The position numbers and the translations under genes are program-made. From Zantedeschia hybrid cultivar (lineage: Eukaryota; Streptophyta; Magnoliopsida; Alismatales; Araceae): 64,000 nt of DNA. Positions 50,601 through 63,012 of this stretch are shown here, in pieces. The notes under the pieces were generated by a model, which worked only from the letters and a program-made list of their open reading frames with translations, was not told the origin of the DNA and made no database searches. Position 1 is the stretch's first letter, and each line of letters opens with the position of its first letter. The stretch spans positions 978,001 to 1,042,000 of the forward strand of contig JARZZO010000011.1 in assembly GCA_030544215.1 (NCBI GenBank), given 5' to 3'.

Positions 50601-53600
50601 CTTCTCTCTCTCTCTCTCTCTCTCCAGGTTAAGTTCAGGAGGAGCGGTTCTTATAGGGAAGCTAGTCTCAGGATCGTTGGCCTATGATGACATTTGGTTT
50701 GGAGGAAGGACAAGAAACCCTTGGAACATTGAAGAATTCTCTACTGGTTCATCCGCCGGGCCTGCAGCCTGCGTTTCTGCAGGTTTTTTATGTTTAGCTT
50801 ATCTTAAGGAAATTTCTTCTGCTGAAATATGTTGACTAGGATATGATGATCCACTGCTGCAAAAGACATGCCACTGATGGTGATATATTATCACAACTTT
50901 CATAGAGCTATGGCCTTTCATGTTCTGGATTTTATCCAGCCTTCTGTGTAACTTCATGGCACATACTGACCTTCACCCTCTGTGTTCTATCTACTGAGGC
51001 AATAAATTTTTGTTCACACATGTGATAGAGAACTATTTCCATGATTTTGTGTTTCTGATGATAAAGCAAAAATTATTATATACAGCATGTATTTTTTTCT
51101 TCCCAACTTGTAGGTATGGTTCCATTTGCAATTGGCTCAGAAACCGCAGGTTCCATCACTTATCCTGCTTCACGCTGTGGAGTAACTGCACTGCGACCAA
51201 CCTTTGGGACAGTTGGTCGAACTGGTGTTATGAGCATCTCCGAAAGCTTGGTAGCTTTTCTCTTCTTTTACACTGCTTGCATGTGTTGGCCATTTATCCA
51301 GTTTCCTAATAAAATGTGGTGGAATTTAAAGCTTCAGTATTTGACAGGATAAGCTTGGTCCTTTCTGCCGAAGTGCCACAGATTGTGCAATTATCCTCGA
51401 TTTAATCAGAGGGAAGGACCCAGGTGACCTTTCATCTAGAAACACTTTTCTCGAGGATCCCTTTTCTGTTGACATAACAAAGCTCAGAGTTGGCTATCTT
51501 AAAGATGCAGACATGGAGGTGAGCTATTGATTGTAATTTTTAAGCTATCTGCAAATTTCTTTCTTCTCTTGCTCCTACTCTGTAAGTGGCATACATGATC
51601 ATTTTTCTTTCTTTCTAGGTTATTCATGTCCTTGCCTCCAAGGGTGTTAATGTTGTCCCTTTTGAGCTAAATTATACTGTGCAATCTGTTCAATCAATTC
51701 TTAACTTCACCATGGATGTTGATATGCTGGCACACTTTGACAAGTGGCAACGATTAGGACATGATGATGACTATGAAGCACAAGATCAGTGGCCAGTAGA
51801 GTTACGTCGTGCACGGTTGATTCCAGCCGTGGATTATATTCAGGTGTGCAATGATCTTTTCCATCCTTTTCCCTTGTAATGATGTAGTGAGTAGTGACAA
51901 TATAGCTATTAGAAGTGTCAAAAGGAGGAGGAAATATTCCAAGCATTTCTAACCAATAATTGTCATCCATGTGGCATTCTAAGAAGTAAGCTGCTCTTTT
52001 TCCACCGAACCCAAGTTGAAATTATTCAACCGAAACTCATTTAGATTACCAACCGCATACCTAGTGGTCCAGGTGATGCTACGGAAAACCCTCCTAGGGG
52101 GCATGTTGGATCTATGAACTAGAAGAGACGAGTCCCCTGGGCTGTGGCACAGAAGAATGGGCTGGGGTTATAACATAATGGCTAATGAAATGGGGGAGGC
52201 AAGGCACTTGCGCACATGTGGACAAAAGATGGACTCTTTTACCACCCTTCAATTGGCAGGGCTTCGTTGCTTCATACATAGGTAGGGGAGCCAATTACCT
52301 TTATGGTTGGTGGTTGCTGTTTTATTCCCTCCTTAACCTTCCCCTCCTCCCCCATGAAGAAAGGGTGGACAGTATTTGGATTTAGAAACCATACAATTTT
52401 ATTTATTTGGTCAGAGTTTTAACAAATTACCCACCCCTGAACCTAACCATATTACTCAAAGATTTGTTGCCTTGACTGACCCATACCTATCATTTATGGT
52501 GCAAAATCCTCAAGTTGAACTGATGATTAAGTGTTTTTTTAACCGAGACATCTGATTGTTTTCGTGCATAGAAAAATGGTTGCATATTTATTAACTTCTG
52601 GGACATTGATCTGCAACGTAAAGCTTAATCTTTATTTTGATTATTCCAAGGTTTGTTTAAGCAGCCAGATTGGTTGGAATCAGCTGATTTGCATTGATTT
52701 TTGGCTGACCTTTTGTTTGCACAAGATTTGTCACCCTCTTAAAATATGCATGCGAGAAGGATGTTCATATGCATGCTTTGAAGAAAATCAGGGTTTTTCT
52801 TTATACCCTATGCATGCATGACATGCATAAAAGAAATACAATATGCTTGCCATGTACAAGCCCAGGGTTTCATGTCCTATATGTGCATGCATGACCCTGC
52901 AAAGAAAAAAAATATATGAATATACACATAGAACATACCTCTTTGACAGCTGCAGCAGAGCCTCCACAATAGGCCAGCAACAACCACACAACAGCCGCAG
53001 CAATAACACACAACAACTACATCAACAACCACACCCAACAGCAGCACCAGCTGCCACCCTAAGGGGAACCGGTGGTCCCTGTTCTGTGCGCACAGAACAG
53101 GGGCACCGCAGGCCAGCACAGAGAGAGAGAGAGGCGGTTGAGAGAGAGACCCACCGGTGGGTCTTCCCCCCCTCCCCCTTCTCTTCCACCGGTCCTTTTA
53201 TGGACCCCCACCGGTGGGTTTTTTTTTTTTTTTGGGGGGGGGGGGGGTAAAAAAGGAAAACAAAAAAAGATATAGAAGAAGAGAAAAAGGAAAGAGAGAA
53301 AGAAAAAAAAATAGAGGGGAGGGCCCCCCACCTGTGACACCCACTGGTGAGGGGGGGGGGGGGGGGGGACCCACTGGCGGCACCTACTGTCTCTGTGTGT
53401 GTGTGTTGGGGGGGGGGATATCTCCCTCTCGGCTCTCTCTACTCCTCTCTCACTGTAGGTGGCACCAGTGGGGGTGCCACCGGTCACTCTCCCTCCCCCC
53501 CCCCCCCCCCCCCCCCCAAACTGGGGATTTGAAGCCTATAAAAAGGCCCTAAAGGCCATTGAAAAAAAAAGAAAAAAAAGAGAAGGAGGCAGACCCACAC

Positions 53601-56600
53601 ACACGCATGTGCAGAAAAAGAGAAGAAGAGGAAGCTCACCGACTCTTGAGGACCCTTCCTGTGAAGGCTTTGTTTGTGCGTGGACAGAAAGAATACATAA
53701 ATGATTTATCATTTTTTTTAATATTGTAATCTTATTAAAAAAGAATGGAGGGTTCGTTTTTGTTGGTGAAACGGCCTTTGTTTTGATGGTTTACTCTTAT
53801 TGGTAGAGTAACCATATACGTCTTGGTGCATTTTTAACGACGAAATGACCATGATGTTATTAGTTTGTTCTTATTGGTAGAGCGGCCAAACAACTCATGG
53901 GTTATTTCTCCCATTAGAATGACCAAAGTCATGTAACATGAGCCATTAATGGAAAGATATTGTGTTATTGGTATTCTATTTAATAGCTTCATTTATATTT
54001 TGCGGTTCGTTCATATTGGTTGAGTAGCCGATTTAATGACGATTCCTCCATATTGGTTGGAGGACCATTAAGGATTATCCTCAAGTACGTGGTGGCCTTC
54101 ATGCCCATTAATTGAGACTATTCTTTATGTTTGCCTCCCTTAAAAGTGAATCTAAAAAGTGGGGAGATACTGTCTAGGATTTTAATTGTCTTTAAAGGAT
54201 ACTTAAAAGATATTGTTTAAGTGCCTTGATATCCTTTAAGCGGTCTTAATGGGAATTATTTTCAAAGACATGTCCCCTTAGTACCATTTGAAAGTTATAT
54301 GTTCTCATGTCCTCATGTGAACTTAAAATCTGTTAAGTATCCTTTAAGGCCTCTAAGAGATTCTCAAACAAAGAGATCATCAAAATAACAAATCTCATGA
54401 ATGTCACGTAAAAAATAATAATAAATAAATAGCTTGTCATGACTAAATTCTTCTTTTATTTCTGTCATCTTAATGGGTTTTAATGGACGGTTAATCAAGG
54501 GTTGTCAATCGGTGATTGACGTAATTAACATTGATTGAGATGGGAGAGGTCAAATGCACTGATCCACACTTGATCTAAAGCCTTAGACTCTCTGAAGACT
54601 AATTCCAAGTTCTCAAATTCTACACTGTAAAGTAAAAAGAGCATGTTTTTGAAAACCCCAAAAACCATCTTTCCAAATCAATTCTTTTGAAACTAAAGTC
54701 TCACACCTTTCCTTCTCAATCTGGCATATACTAATTCTAAATTTTGCTGAGAACATGCCAATGCTGATGGTCAAGTAAAAGTTCACAGGTCAAGTCAAAT
54801 GCACTTTGTGGTCTTCACAGAAAGCTTTTTTATCTACGATTTAGAGAAAGTTGATTAGTTTGAACCTCTGATTTTGGACAACTACAGATATATTATGCGC
54901 ACAAATTTGACAGCTCTATACACAAGTTGCCACCTTTCCATCTTATTTGACATTTCAAGAATCCCCAACAAATGAGATAAGGCTCTGATGGTCTCTCTTT
55001 CCTAGTTCCCCATTCCCAACGCAGTCTCACGTAAGGATTGCAGAATCAGATCTGGACCACAAGTCAATTATGCTCGATTCAATTTGGACTTGGATTGGAA
55101 TTGACTAAAAATTAAACCAAAATTGGTCGATTTCAAGCGAATTGAAAAGAATTCAAATTGATGAGTACTATTTTTTCCTCGAGATTGAATTTCTCATCTT
55201 CAGCAAAAATATCGGCCGATCCTACAAGCCATGGTCTCACAAAAGGCATGCAATAGCAGAAAGATGTTGGCAAGCATTTGAAACTCTTCCCAGTCATTAT
55301 TGGGTCCAGATGCATAGCAGTGCTGGAGTCGAGACAATAAGAAGTCATTGGAGGATTGGGCCACCTTGGACCATCTCAAGGGCTCCAAGAACAGTGCGCT
55401 TGATAGGGTTTTCTTATAGGACGTAACTCTGTGCTTATGGACCCTCTCTAGTCTCGATATTGTCCAACACTTGTCATCACCTTAGGACATTTTGGTCAGG
55501 TTAAAGTGGCCCAAATTGAAATGGTGGGAGGTTGGTAATAGGTGCCTTACCTTCTGCAGATTACTCGGTTCAACATATAAGAAATGTTGCTACCCTTTGT
55601 GCTCCCTACATCAATCGCCTATGTGGTCCTTGAGATGGTGCTTCCAGCATGCTTTAACCGTATAGCCAGAGTGGGGATGTGAAGTTCTAACTGTGTGATA
55701 GCAGCAGAGGAGCAGCAGATGACTGCTGAAAGCAGTGACCAGGAAGATCCAAGTCTTATCTATATTCATCACATTCTTTTCCTTGACTAACCTGAGCCCA
55801 TGCATTTTTGGTGGGCAGGGGTTGGGCTTGAATTTACCGACATTGTTGAGATTGGCCAACTGGATTGAGTTTGGGCTGACAGATTGCACGTTTTTTAGCC
55901 TGGATTATTCCTAAAATTAAAGTGTATGATATCTATAACCTGATTGAAATGATTTATTTATTTTCCTTTGTCTTTATAGATATAGCTTCGACAAGATTAT
56001 GTGTCTTTATGCTACCTTCATCATTTTGGGAAGAGATTCTCAGCACAGCTTCATGCATTCAATTCCCTTCTTTTGGAGTGGGGTTGTGAAGGTATTCCAA
56101 TCACATTCAATGTGGTCAAGTTATGAGATGGCATGCTCAGTGTAATCGCTTCATTCGGCGTGAAAGCTTGGAAGAGATTCCTCTTTTAATTTCACCATAG
56201 ATTCCTGGATGTTAATGTGATGATGGCTGAGGTAAAAAAAATTCTACTTTTCGGTACAAGAAAATACAAGTTTGCTTCTTATATAGACTCGAGGTATTTC
56301 TGCAACAGTATTCCATCATTATCTTGCATCAAGGTTGTTACTCTATCTTTAGGCTTCAGTTCGAATAATTTAATTTGTGGACTTGTTGGCAGTTTCATCG
56401 AAGGGTTCATTGGAGGGTCTGAAAATATCTTTATTCATGCAGTTTCCCTTTACCATGGGCGAAGGGGGATGTGCAATTGGGAATTCATTCCAGTCACATT
56501 TCAACTTAACCAGTTTGTGACCTAGACCATCTTCTGGACTGGGCCAGGCATGGGAAACCTTCAAAACAGTCCAAATGAAAAGGTCAAGTACATCCATGCT

Positions 56601-59060
56601 TGTATTCTTTTGGCCAACCATTCTGATTCAAAATACTACAAGGTGGGATGAGTCTGCGTTTCAGCACACAGTGATGCAACTAGGAAGGTAGCCACTGGGA
56701 TGAACCTATGGAATGGTAGGGCAAGACCATAGGGCCTTCTGCCTCATCTGTGGAGGGTGGGAAGCATGGTTGGCAGTACCGGCCGATACCAGTACGTACC
56801 GGTATCGGCCGGCACCGGTACCCTTGATTTAAAGGGTATCGGCCGGTACTGGCCGGTACGTACCGGTACCGGTACCCACCGATACCGGTACCGGTACTGC
56901 CATCCTTGGTGGGAAGTAGTTAGTAACTTTCTTTCTCTGTGAAGGTGGAAATTTAAATAATTTGAAGTATGACGAAGAAAAGGTTCGTAGACTATTTGTC
57001 CATTTCTCTTTCCAGCATGGTTTTGCAATTGGTGGATACATTTGTGAGTACCCTTGCAAAAATATATGGGCCATGGAGGGAGATCACTCTTTTTCACTGC
57101 CATCCTTGGTGGGAAGTAGTTAGTAACTTTCTTTCTCTGTGAAGGTGGAAATTTAAATAATTTGAAGTATGACGAAGAAAAGGTTCGTAGACTATTTGTC
57201 CATTTCTCTTTCCAGCATGGTTTTGCAATTGGTGGATACATTTGTGAGTACCCTTGCAAAAATATATGGGCCATGGAGGGAGATCACTCTTTTTCACTGT
57301 ATACTGTTGGATGTTAATGTAATGGTGGCTGAGGAAGAATTACATTTTTAAATTCAATAAAGGATAAGTTGATTTTCTCATATGGACGTAAAAGTATTCT
57401 GCAACAGTATTTCATTGTTCTTTGGCATCAAGGTTGCTCTATCTTTGGACTGCAGTTCCTAGGGACCAAATAATTTGGAAGGTTGATGGGAGTTTTATTG
57501 ATGCCTTCACTACAGGACCCAGCATGTTTATAGATTTGGGGTATAGTTTTCCTGATTATCTTTCCCAGAGGAGTAAAATTGGAGTTAATCTACTTTACCA
57601 GCAAAAACCTGAAAAATGGGTTTCCTCATCTTGTTTACGAGGTGTTAAATTGGGGGAGGTGTTGACCCAGATCAGTTGGGATCAATGGAACAGAGCTCAA
57701 CACATGTTCCCTCCATCCAGTGTCATGTGAAAACTATATGAGTTATCCATTCTTTTTTTTCCCCCAATTATGATGTGTTTGGAGTGATTCCGGAGGAGCT
57801 TGAATCTTCAAAGAAGTAGATTAAGGGAATGGTTTTTCATTGTTAATTGTCATCTTCATTATTTAAACTTGATGGTATGTGTCATATATGAAATGTATAC
57901 CAAACATAAACTCATGAAGACGTTCGGGCAATATCAACTTTGTCCTACATCAATAAGCCCCCCTCAGTTCTCTTCTTTGGTCCAAGCAATTATCTTTTGA
58001 TGATCTGTATCACCCATGGTTGTTCTCTCTGCAGGCTCAAAGGGCTCGGGGAAAGTTAATTCATGAGGTGCGCAAAAGTTTTACAGTGGATGCCTTCATT
58101 GGAAATGCAACTGACTGGGAAAAAGTCTGCATGGGAAATCTTGTGGGAATGCCTGTCCTTGTTGTTCCCACAGGTTTTAAGAGCATAGATAACCATCCCA
58201 AGGGTGGTACTCGGCGAAGAACCACAGTAACAACTGGAATATATGCTTCTCCGGATCATGATCACATTGTAAGTCTTTTACTTTGTTTTGGTTGTTAGAC
58301 CAGTACTTTGAATGGCACAATGTTCTTCTAAGATATGCAAATCCTTCTTTTTGTAAACGATCATGCATTTTCTCTGGCACCGATCCAGAACTTTCAGATA
58401 GACAGACACTTTCCTTTATGATATCAAGGACAAGTACAAAACTGTGTGAGATGCTCACGAACCCACCACCAGTGAGTGCCTTTTATTTTAGAATAGAATG
58501 AATCTTGCATTGGCTACAGCAGAGGAGTTAGATCTCCTATAGTCTTTGGTGGGCCGAACTCAGTTGGCAACCACCGGGGCAGAGCACTCTCCAAATTATG
58601 CACAACTGTCTTCTATGACGAGCTAAATGCAACTCGATGCAAGGAGGTCTTTTGCAAATTTGTCCAACACTCCCAATCAGATGGAAACTTAGTGGTTACT
58701 GCCCCTCAAAATCATATCATTTTCTAGATTATGAAAGCATCATCTGCATACTGTTTTGGGTAGATGCTTGTCATTTCCTTTTTAAGTTGCCCCAGCCATA
58801 TCTATATCCACAACATCACATTCGAACCTTCGCCGAAAAGTTTTAAAGTATACACTTAACATTAGATAATCGCTACTTTCATGCCTCATCATCATGGAGT
58901 TGATTGGAATACTTGCTGACAATTCAATTTTCCTCTTGTTTGCTACCAGGCTCTAGCCTTGGCCATGGCTTACCAATCTGCTACGGAACACCACAAACAA
59001 CGGCCACCAATTGACGATGAGGGGCTTGGCGTGCTTCCCTCTACTATTGAGGTTCCATGA
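47664..59060 (+). CDS. Amidase-signature family enzyme (GatA/amidase-like)
   Basis: Twelve exons: 47664-47852, 48802-48918, 49089-49313, 49388-49482, 49598-49698, 50390-50513, 50628-50782, 51114-51250, 51348-51518, 51619-51843, 58035-58268, 58950-59060 (TGA). All introns are GT-AG and phases agree, giving 627 aa. Residues about 24-52 (CILTAVVFLLAGAAILG) form a signal peptide or anchor, so the enzyme probably enters the secretory pathway. The amidase core shows HGIPYGLKDII (Lys253), STGSSAGPAA (cis-Ser325) and IGSETAGSITYPAS (nucleophile Ser349). The 24-residue spacing of the serines is the family norm. The family hydrolyses amide bonds, or in GatA transfers ammonia to tRNA-bound Glu/Asp. The C-terminal half (RARGKLIHEVR, GNLVGMPVLVVPTGF) is complete. 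Substrate unknown; I expect a hydrolase rather than organellar GatA because of the long N-terminal extension. The tenth intron is 6.2 kb. Confidence 0.92.
53077..53102. repeat. Perfect 26-bp palindrome
   Basis: CCCTGTTCTGTGC is followed at once by its exact reverse complement, centred between 53089 and 53090, with no loop. Confidence 0.95.
53145..53517. repeat. Low-complexity block: ACCGGT palindromes and long G/C runs
   Basis: CCACCGGTGG-type palindromes occur near 53150 and 53208, with variants (CCACTGGTG, CACCAGTGGG, CCACCGGTC) to 53485. Between them are T15 then G14 (53219-53247), G18 (53351-53368), GT repeats, G10 and C23 (53495-53517). Confidence 0.85.
53537..53546 (+). promoter_or_regulatory. 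TATA-like box after the GC block, possible LTR promoter
   Basis: TATAAAAAGG follows the G/C-rich block and precedes a purine-rich stretch. This order is common in plant LTRs. No pair of terminal repeats was found, so it may be chance. Confidence 0.3.
53770..54070 (+). repeat. Four degenerate repeats of a TTATTGGTAGAG word
   Basis: TACTCTTATTGGTAGAGTAACC, GTTCTTATTGGTAGAGCGGCC, GTTCATATTGGTTGAGTAGCC and CCATATTGGTTGGAGGACC lie within about 300 bp, each followed by unrelated sequence. Non-coding. Confidence 0.6.
56771..56902. repeat. GGTACC foldback element
   Basis: Begins TGGCAGTACCGG and ends with the perfect complement CCGGTACTGCCA. The interior is GGTACCGG, CCGATACC and GGCCGGTAC words around a short AT-rich centre (TTGATTTAAA), so nearly all of its 132 bp can fold into a hairpin. 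No target duplication is clear. Confidence 0.8.
56897..57299. repeat. Exact 200-bp tandem duplication
   Basis: The unit starting CTGCCATCCTTGGTGGG at 56897 recurs at 57097 with no difference I can see over 200 bp, ending at CACTG 57299. Its identity implies a very recent event or an assembly duplication. The first copy overlaps the right end of the GGTACC foldback by a few bases. Confidence 0.93.
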
Positions 59061-59845
59061 CCTCCTTCCACAGCCAGCAAGTGAAAAAATGACAAAGATG
59101 CCTTTTTCTAATTTTTTGCGATTTTATTTGCTGCTACAGATATACATGAAGACATAATATTTCATTTTTCATGTGGCTAGATTCTCCTGCACTTCTTCCC
59201 TGACAATTTTTTAAACATGGAGAGAGAAAGGAATTCAGAATCGGATTAGACCCTGCTGGTCCCACTTATCAATTAGTAAAAAAATAAATATATATATAGT
59301 ATAGACATAAATATTGAACATAATATCAAACTTTTCCCAATGTATGTGGTGATCTTGTCAGAACCAAGTGAGCCGTCTAGACAATTTAGTGATTCGATCA
59401 AGATCCCTGGTCAGATCACTGAATTCTAGAGTAATGATGTGGACTGCAGATAAAAGGACTGATCTTCATGGTAAGCTTGCGAAATTGCCAACTTTGTGTC
59501 TAACATGTTGGAATGCGTCTAATTTTTTCAGCGGACAATGGTGATGTGTATATCTGCAACAAAATGCGGGTCTCTGACTGTCTAACGATGACATGTTCTT
59601 TGGAAAAATATGGAGGGAGGTGGATGATGCACCCCAAAAAATGAATGGAGTTTTGAAAAAAAGAGAAAACATGATCTTGTGCTCACTTATATTCAGATAA
59701 TTTGATGTGTGATACCTGTGTAAGAGAAAAGTCTTTTTTTTTTTTTTTGTCATTGAAGCTGTCAACTTTCATGCATAATAAGGAAGGGAGTACAGACATA
59801 AATGTAGCAAAGCCAGAAGAAATAACAACATGGAAAGGAGCCAAT
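59061..59845. other. Amidase 3' flank
   Basis: AT-rich, no gene. The 3' untranslated region likely occupies the first few hundred bases. A T run of 16 lies near 59734-59749. Confidence 0.5.
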
Positions 59846-61029
59846 TAGACGCATGTCGGTCATATTTTGTCACTTTTATAGATGATTTTTTCAAAAAAGT
59901 TTGGACCTATACTTTGAAGACTAAAGATCATATTATTAATATCTTCAGAGAGTTTTATGTCGAAGTTGAAAGGGAGACAAGAAGGTAACTGAAATGCATA
60001 ATATCAGATAATGGTGGTGAGTACACGATTATTTAATGACTATTGTAGGTTACATGACATTTAGTATGAAATGACAGTTCCTAGTAAGCTTCAGCATAAT
60101 GCAATTGTAGAGAGGATGAATCGCACCATCATGAAAAGGATCAGATGTATGTTTTCACAAGTCAAACTACCCAAAAAGTTTTAGGATGAAGCATTAAAAA
60201 TTGTAGTTGATGTGATCAGTTTACTATCATGCACAACTCTAGATGGTGATGTTGCAGAGTATGTGTGGTCATAAAAAGAAGTCTCCTATAGGCATTTGAG
60301 AGTGTTTGGTTGCCGTGCATTTGCACATGTTCCAGACATTGGGAGGTCCAAATTGGATGGTAAGAGACAGAGAATGTATTTTTCTTGGTCACTCACATGA
60401 TGAATTTAGTTACAGGTTTTGAGATACAGAAGCAGAAGGTGTTCAGAAGTAGAGATGTGATCTTCTTTGAAGATCAAACTCTTGAAGATTTCAAGAAGAA
60501 GATTCCAGCGAAATCTTTTGCAGAAGGATTAGTGACTGTGATCCAGTTACCCTTCTAGCATATCAGGATGAAGGGGGAGATATGCATGAAGATGGTGCAA
60601 AGACTGAGGTTAATTTACTTGCAGGACATACTGAGTAGGAAGAAGATGATGAGCAATCTCTTTGAAAGCCTTAATTGAAAAGATCTTCCAGAGAACATTA
60701 GCCTTTCAGAAGGTATTCTACAGATGAATATGTCATGTTTACTGTCCTGCAGGAAGAGATGGATGATCTACCAGAGTGTTACCAGGAGGCAGTTGAACGT
60801 GAGTAGAAAAAGGAATTGCTATACAGGAAGAGATGGATGCTCTACAGAAGAACCATACGTATGATTTGGTGAAATTACTAAAAGGAAGGAAGGCTTTGAA
60901 GAGCAAGTGGTTTTCCGATTGAAGACTCAAGAACAATGCTTTCAACCAAAGTACAAGGTCAAATTGGTTGTAAAAGTCTTTGGTCAAAAGCAAGGTATTG
61001 ACTTTGAAGAAATTTTTTAGAGTCAAACC

Positions 61030-63012
61030 AGCATCTTGAGAAGTCTGAAAAATAAATGATAAACTAAGCTAAACATTTCACATTACATCGAATTGTATAG
61101 GAAGAGCATGAATTAAGAATTATTACAATTCGATTCGACTCAGCAAATAATTACATATTCCAACTAAAAATAAATAATTAAATGTACAAGCATGAAAAGA
61201 AAATGACAACTACATCGGGGCATATTTCGGAATAACATTTGTTGGCGCACAACCCGAGACAAAACCTTCCACGCTACACCAGCTTCGAACCCTCACCTGA
61301 AAACCGCAGGGTTGAGTCTCATCGAAATGGACTCAGTAAAGATCCTTCGATCTCCACCACTCACTCACGTACCCATAAGTGCAGCAACACAATATAGGTA
61401 ATTAAATAAGTAAAGTAGTAAACACAACTCCTAAAGATTCCCAAATTCCGATATAAAATACATGCATTTGTAAATGCAACATACACAACTTTGAAACCAC
61501 TCTACCACGGAGTCCACAACTAGTGTCTCGGCTAAACACACAGACTACGCAGCCGAACCCGAAAAACACCGACCCGCTGGGACTAAACAGCAACCCTTCG
61601 GATAGCGCGCTGACTACTCCGGCCTGTTTAGCTCTAGGTAGTTTTGCTTTCCCAGCACGAGTGACACTCCGAATGTACTACTCTCACACCGGTACTAGCT
61701 ATACTCCGGAGTACACCAGGTGACCCTCTCTCTAGGCGTCACCCCACTACTTCCACATCGGCGCCGTGTCACTCCCACATCGACACATGGTGCCTAAGCG
61801 CTAACAATTGTCACTCTAGGTCTACAGTTGCACAGAATACAACACAGTGCGATTCGATCACGTAGAAATCCTCGTCCTCAAAGTACGTTTTTCAAGCATG
61901 CATTTAACCAAACTATCTAATAATGTAAACACATGTTAATTGCATGAATTAATGATATTCTGTCTTGAATCGCGTCGCCCGTGGCTGACGTCATTCAAGA
62001 CTCCTAAACTAGTTCATACGGAAACTGCCCTTGGAAGATGGCCTAAATCGCGTCGCCCCTGACAGATATCATTTAAAATGGCGTCGCTGTCGCCAGACGC
62101 TATTCAAGACAGAGACAGAATCCTACTGATCTAGCCTCGGAACAAGCTGGGTTAAATCGCGTCTCGGGTGGTAGCCGCCATTTAAAATGGCGTCGTTGTC
62201 GCCAGACGCCATTTAGCATTCGCAAACAGGTTCCTCCCTCTGGCCTTCCCCAAGTTACAAAGTGAGATTTCTCCCCAAAATCGCCCAAAAATATCAAAAA
62301 TGGAGAAAGTAGGGGAGAAGCCTAATTATTTTCATAAAGAACCCCTTAGAACATGCTTTCTACCCGAGAAGCATCCACACATATTGCATGCTTCAAAGCG
62401 GAAAAATCATGGTTTTAAACAAAATACCGCGAGGATCGTCACTCTACCGGTTATTTGAACTCCTCCGTGCTCCTAGCCGTCGAACCGCCGCGTTACAAGC
62501 CGCCGCCGGTACCGCCGTGGACGTCGTCACTCCACTGGGACGTCGGCCGCATCCGGAGAGAAATGAGCCGCGGATGAGATGGTGGTGGTAATGGTGGAAG
62601 TTAGGGGATTGATGGAGTGAAAAGAGATGAGGAATGGGGAGAGGAAGGGAAGGTGAAGGGGAAGGGGGCGGAGCGTTCGAGGAGGAGAAAGAGATGAATG
62701 GAGAGAATTGAGGGAAAGGAAGGAGAGCTTCGGAGCATCAATCGAAACTGCGCCAAATCGCGTCGTCCAAGACCGACGTCAATCAGAGGATTCGACATGG
62801 TCATACACTGACAGATCTCTGAATGGCGTCGACCATGCAAAACGCCATTCAGATGATAAGACTGGCCCACGTTGCACATTCTAAAAAGCGTCTCCCTAAT
62901 CCGATGCCGTTTGAACCGAAAAGAGCCCATGCCTCAGCTCCATAAAGGCCGAAACCAAGAGGTCCGACACCGAATCGAACCGATAACCGGATCCGAAACC
63001 TCAGTCCTTACA
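61030..63012 (-). mobile_element. LTR-like element nested in the Copia pol, related to 44028-44679
   Basis: Shares with the 652-bp element the segments AAATAAATGATAAAYTRAGC, ACTACATCGGGGCATA, CAACCCGAGAC, GACTCAGTAAAGATC and the end ACCTCARTCYTTACA. It adds about 1.3 kb in the middle, including GGCGTC hairpins and a GC-rich part at 62450-62560. The left boundary is uncertain (61015-61045); the first 85 bp of the shorter copy are missing. The right end is sharp at 63012. Confidence 0.65.
62076..62852. repeat. Cluster of GGCGTC/GACGCC hairpins
   Basis: Three clear stem-loops: 62076-62105 (imperfect), 62185-62214 (AAATGGCGTC/GACGCCATTT, perfect 10-bp arms), 62819-62852 (CTGAATGGCGT/ACGCCATTCAG, perfect 11-bp arms). 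Related half-sites AAATCGCGTCG occur near 61970, 62045, 62155 and 62755. The stems stay alike while the loops differ. Confidence 0.8.

Larger units (their letters stand above)
51844..58034. other. 6.2-kb intron of the amidase gene with repeat debris
   Basis: Between GT at 51844 and AG at 58034 no coding exon of the host gene is seen. It holds mono- and dinucleotide runs, an ACCGGT palindrome block, a possible LTR promoter, a GGTACC foldback, a 200-bp duplication and a diverged 1.1-kb-spaced repeat (56205-56430 versus 57305-57510, sharing GGATGTTAATGTRATGRTGG and CTGCAACAGTATT). Confidence 0.75.

Noticed and set aside
52843..53704. Gln/Pro/Gly-rich frames in the amidase intron
   Set aside because: Homopolymers and simple repeats; no splice or family evidence.
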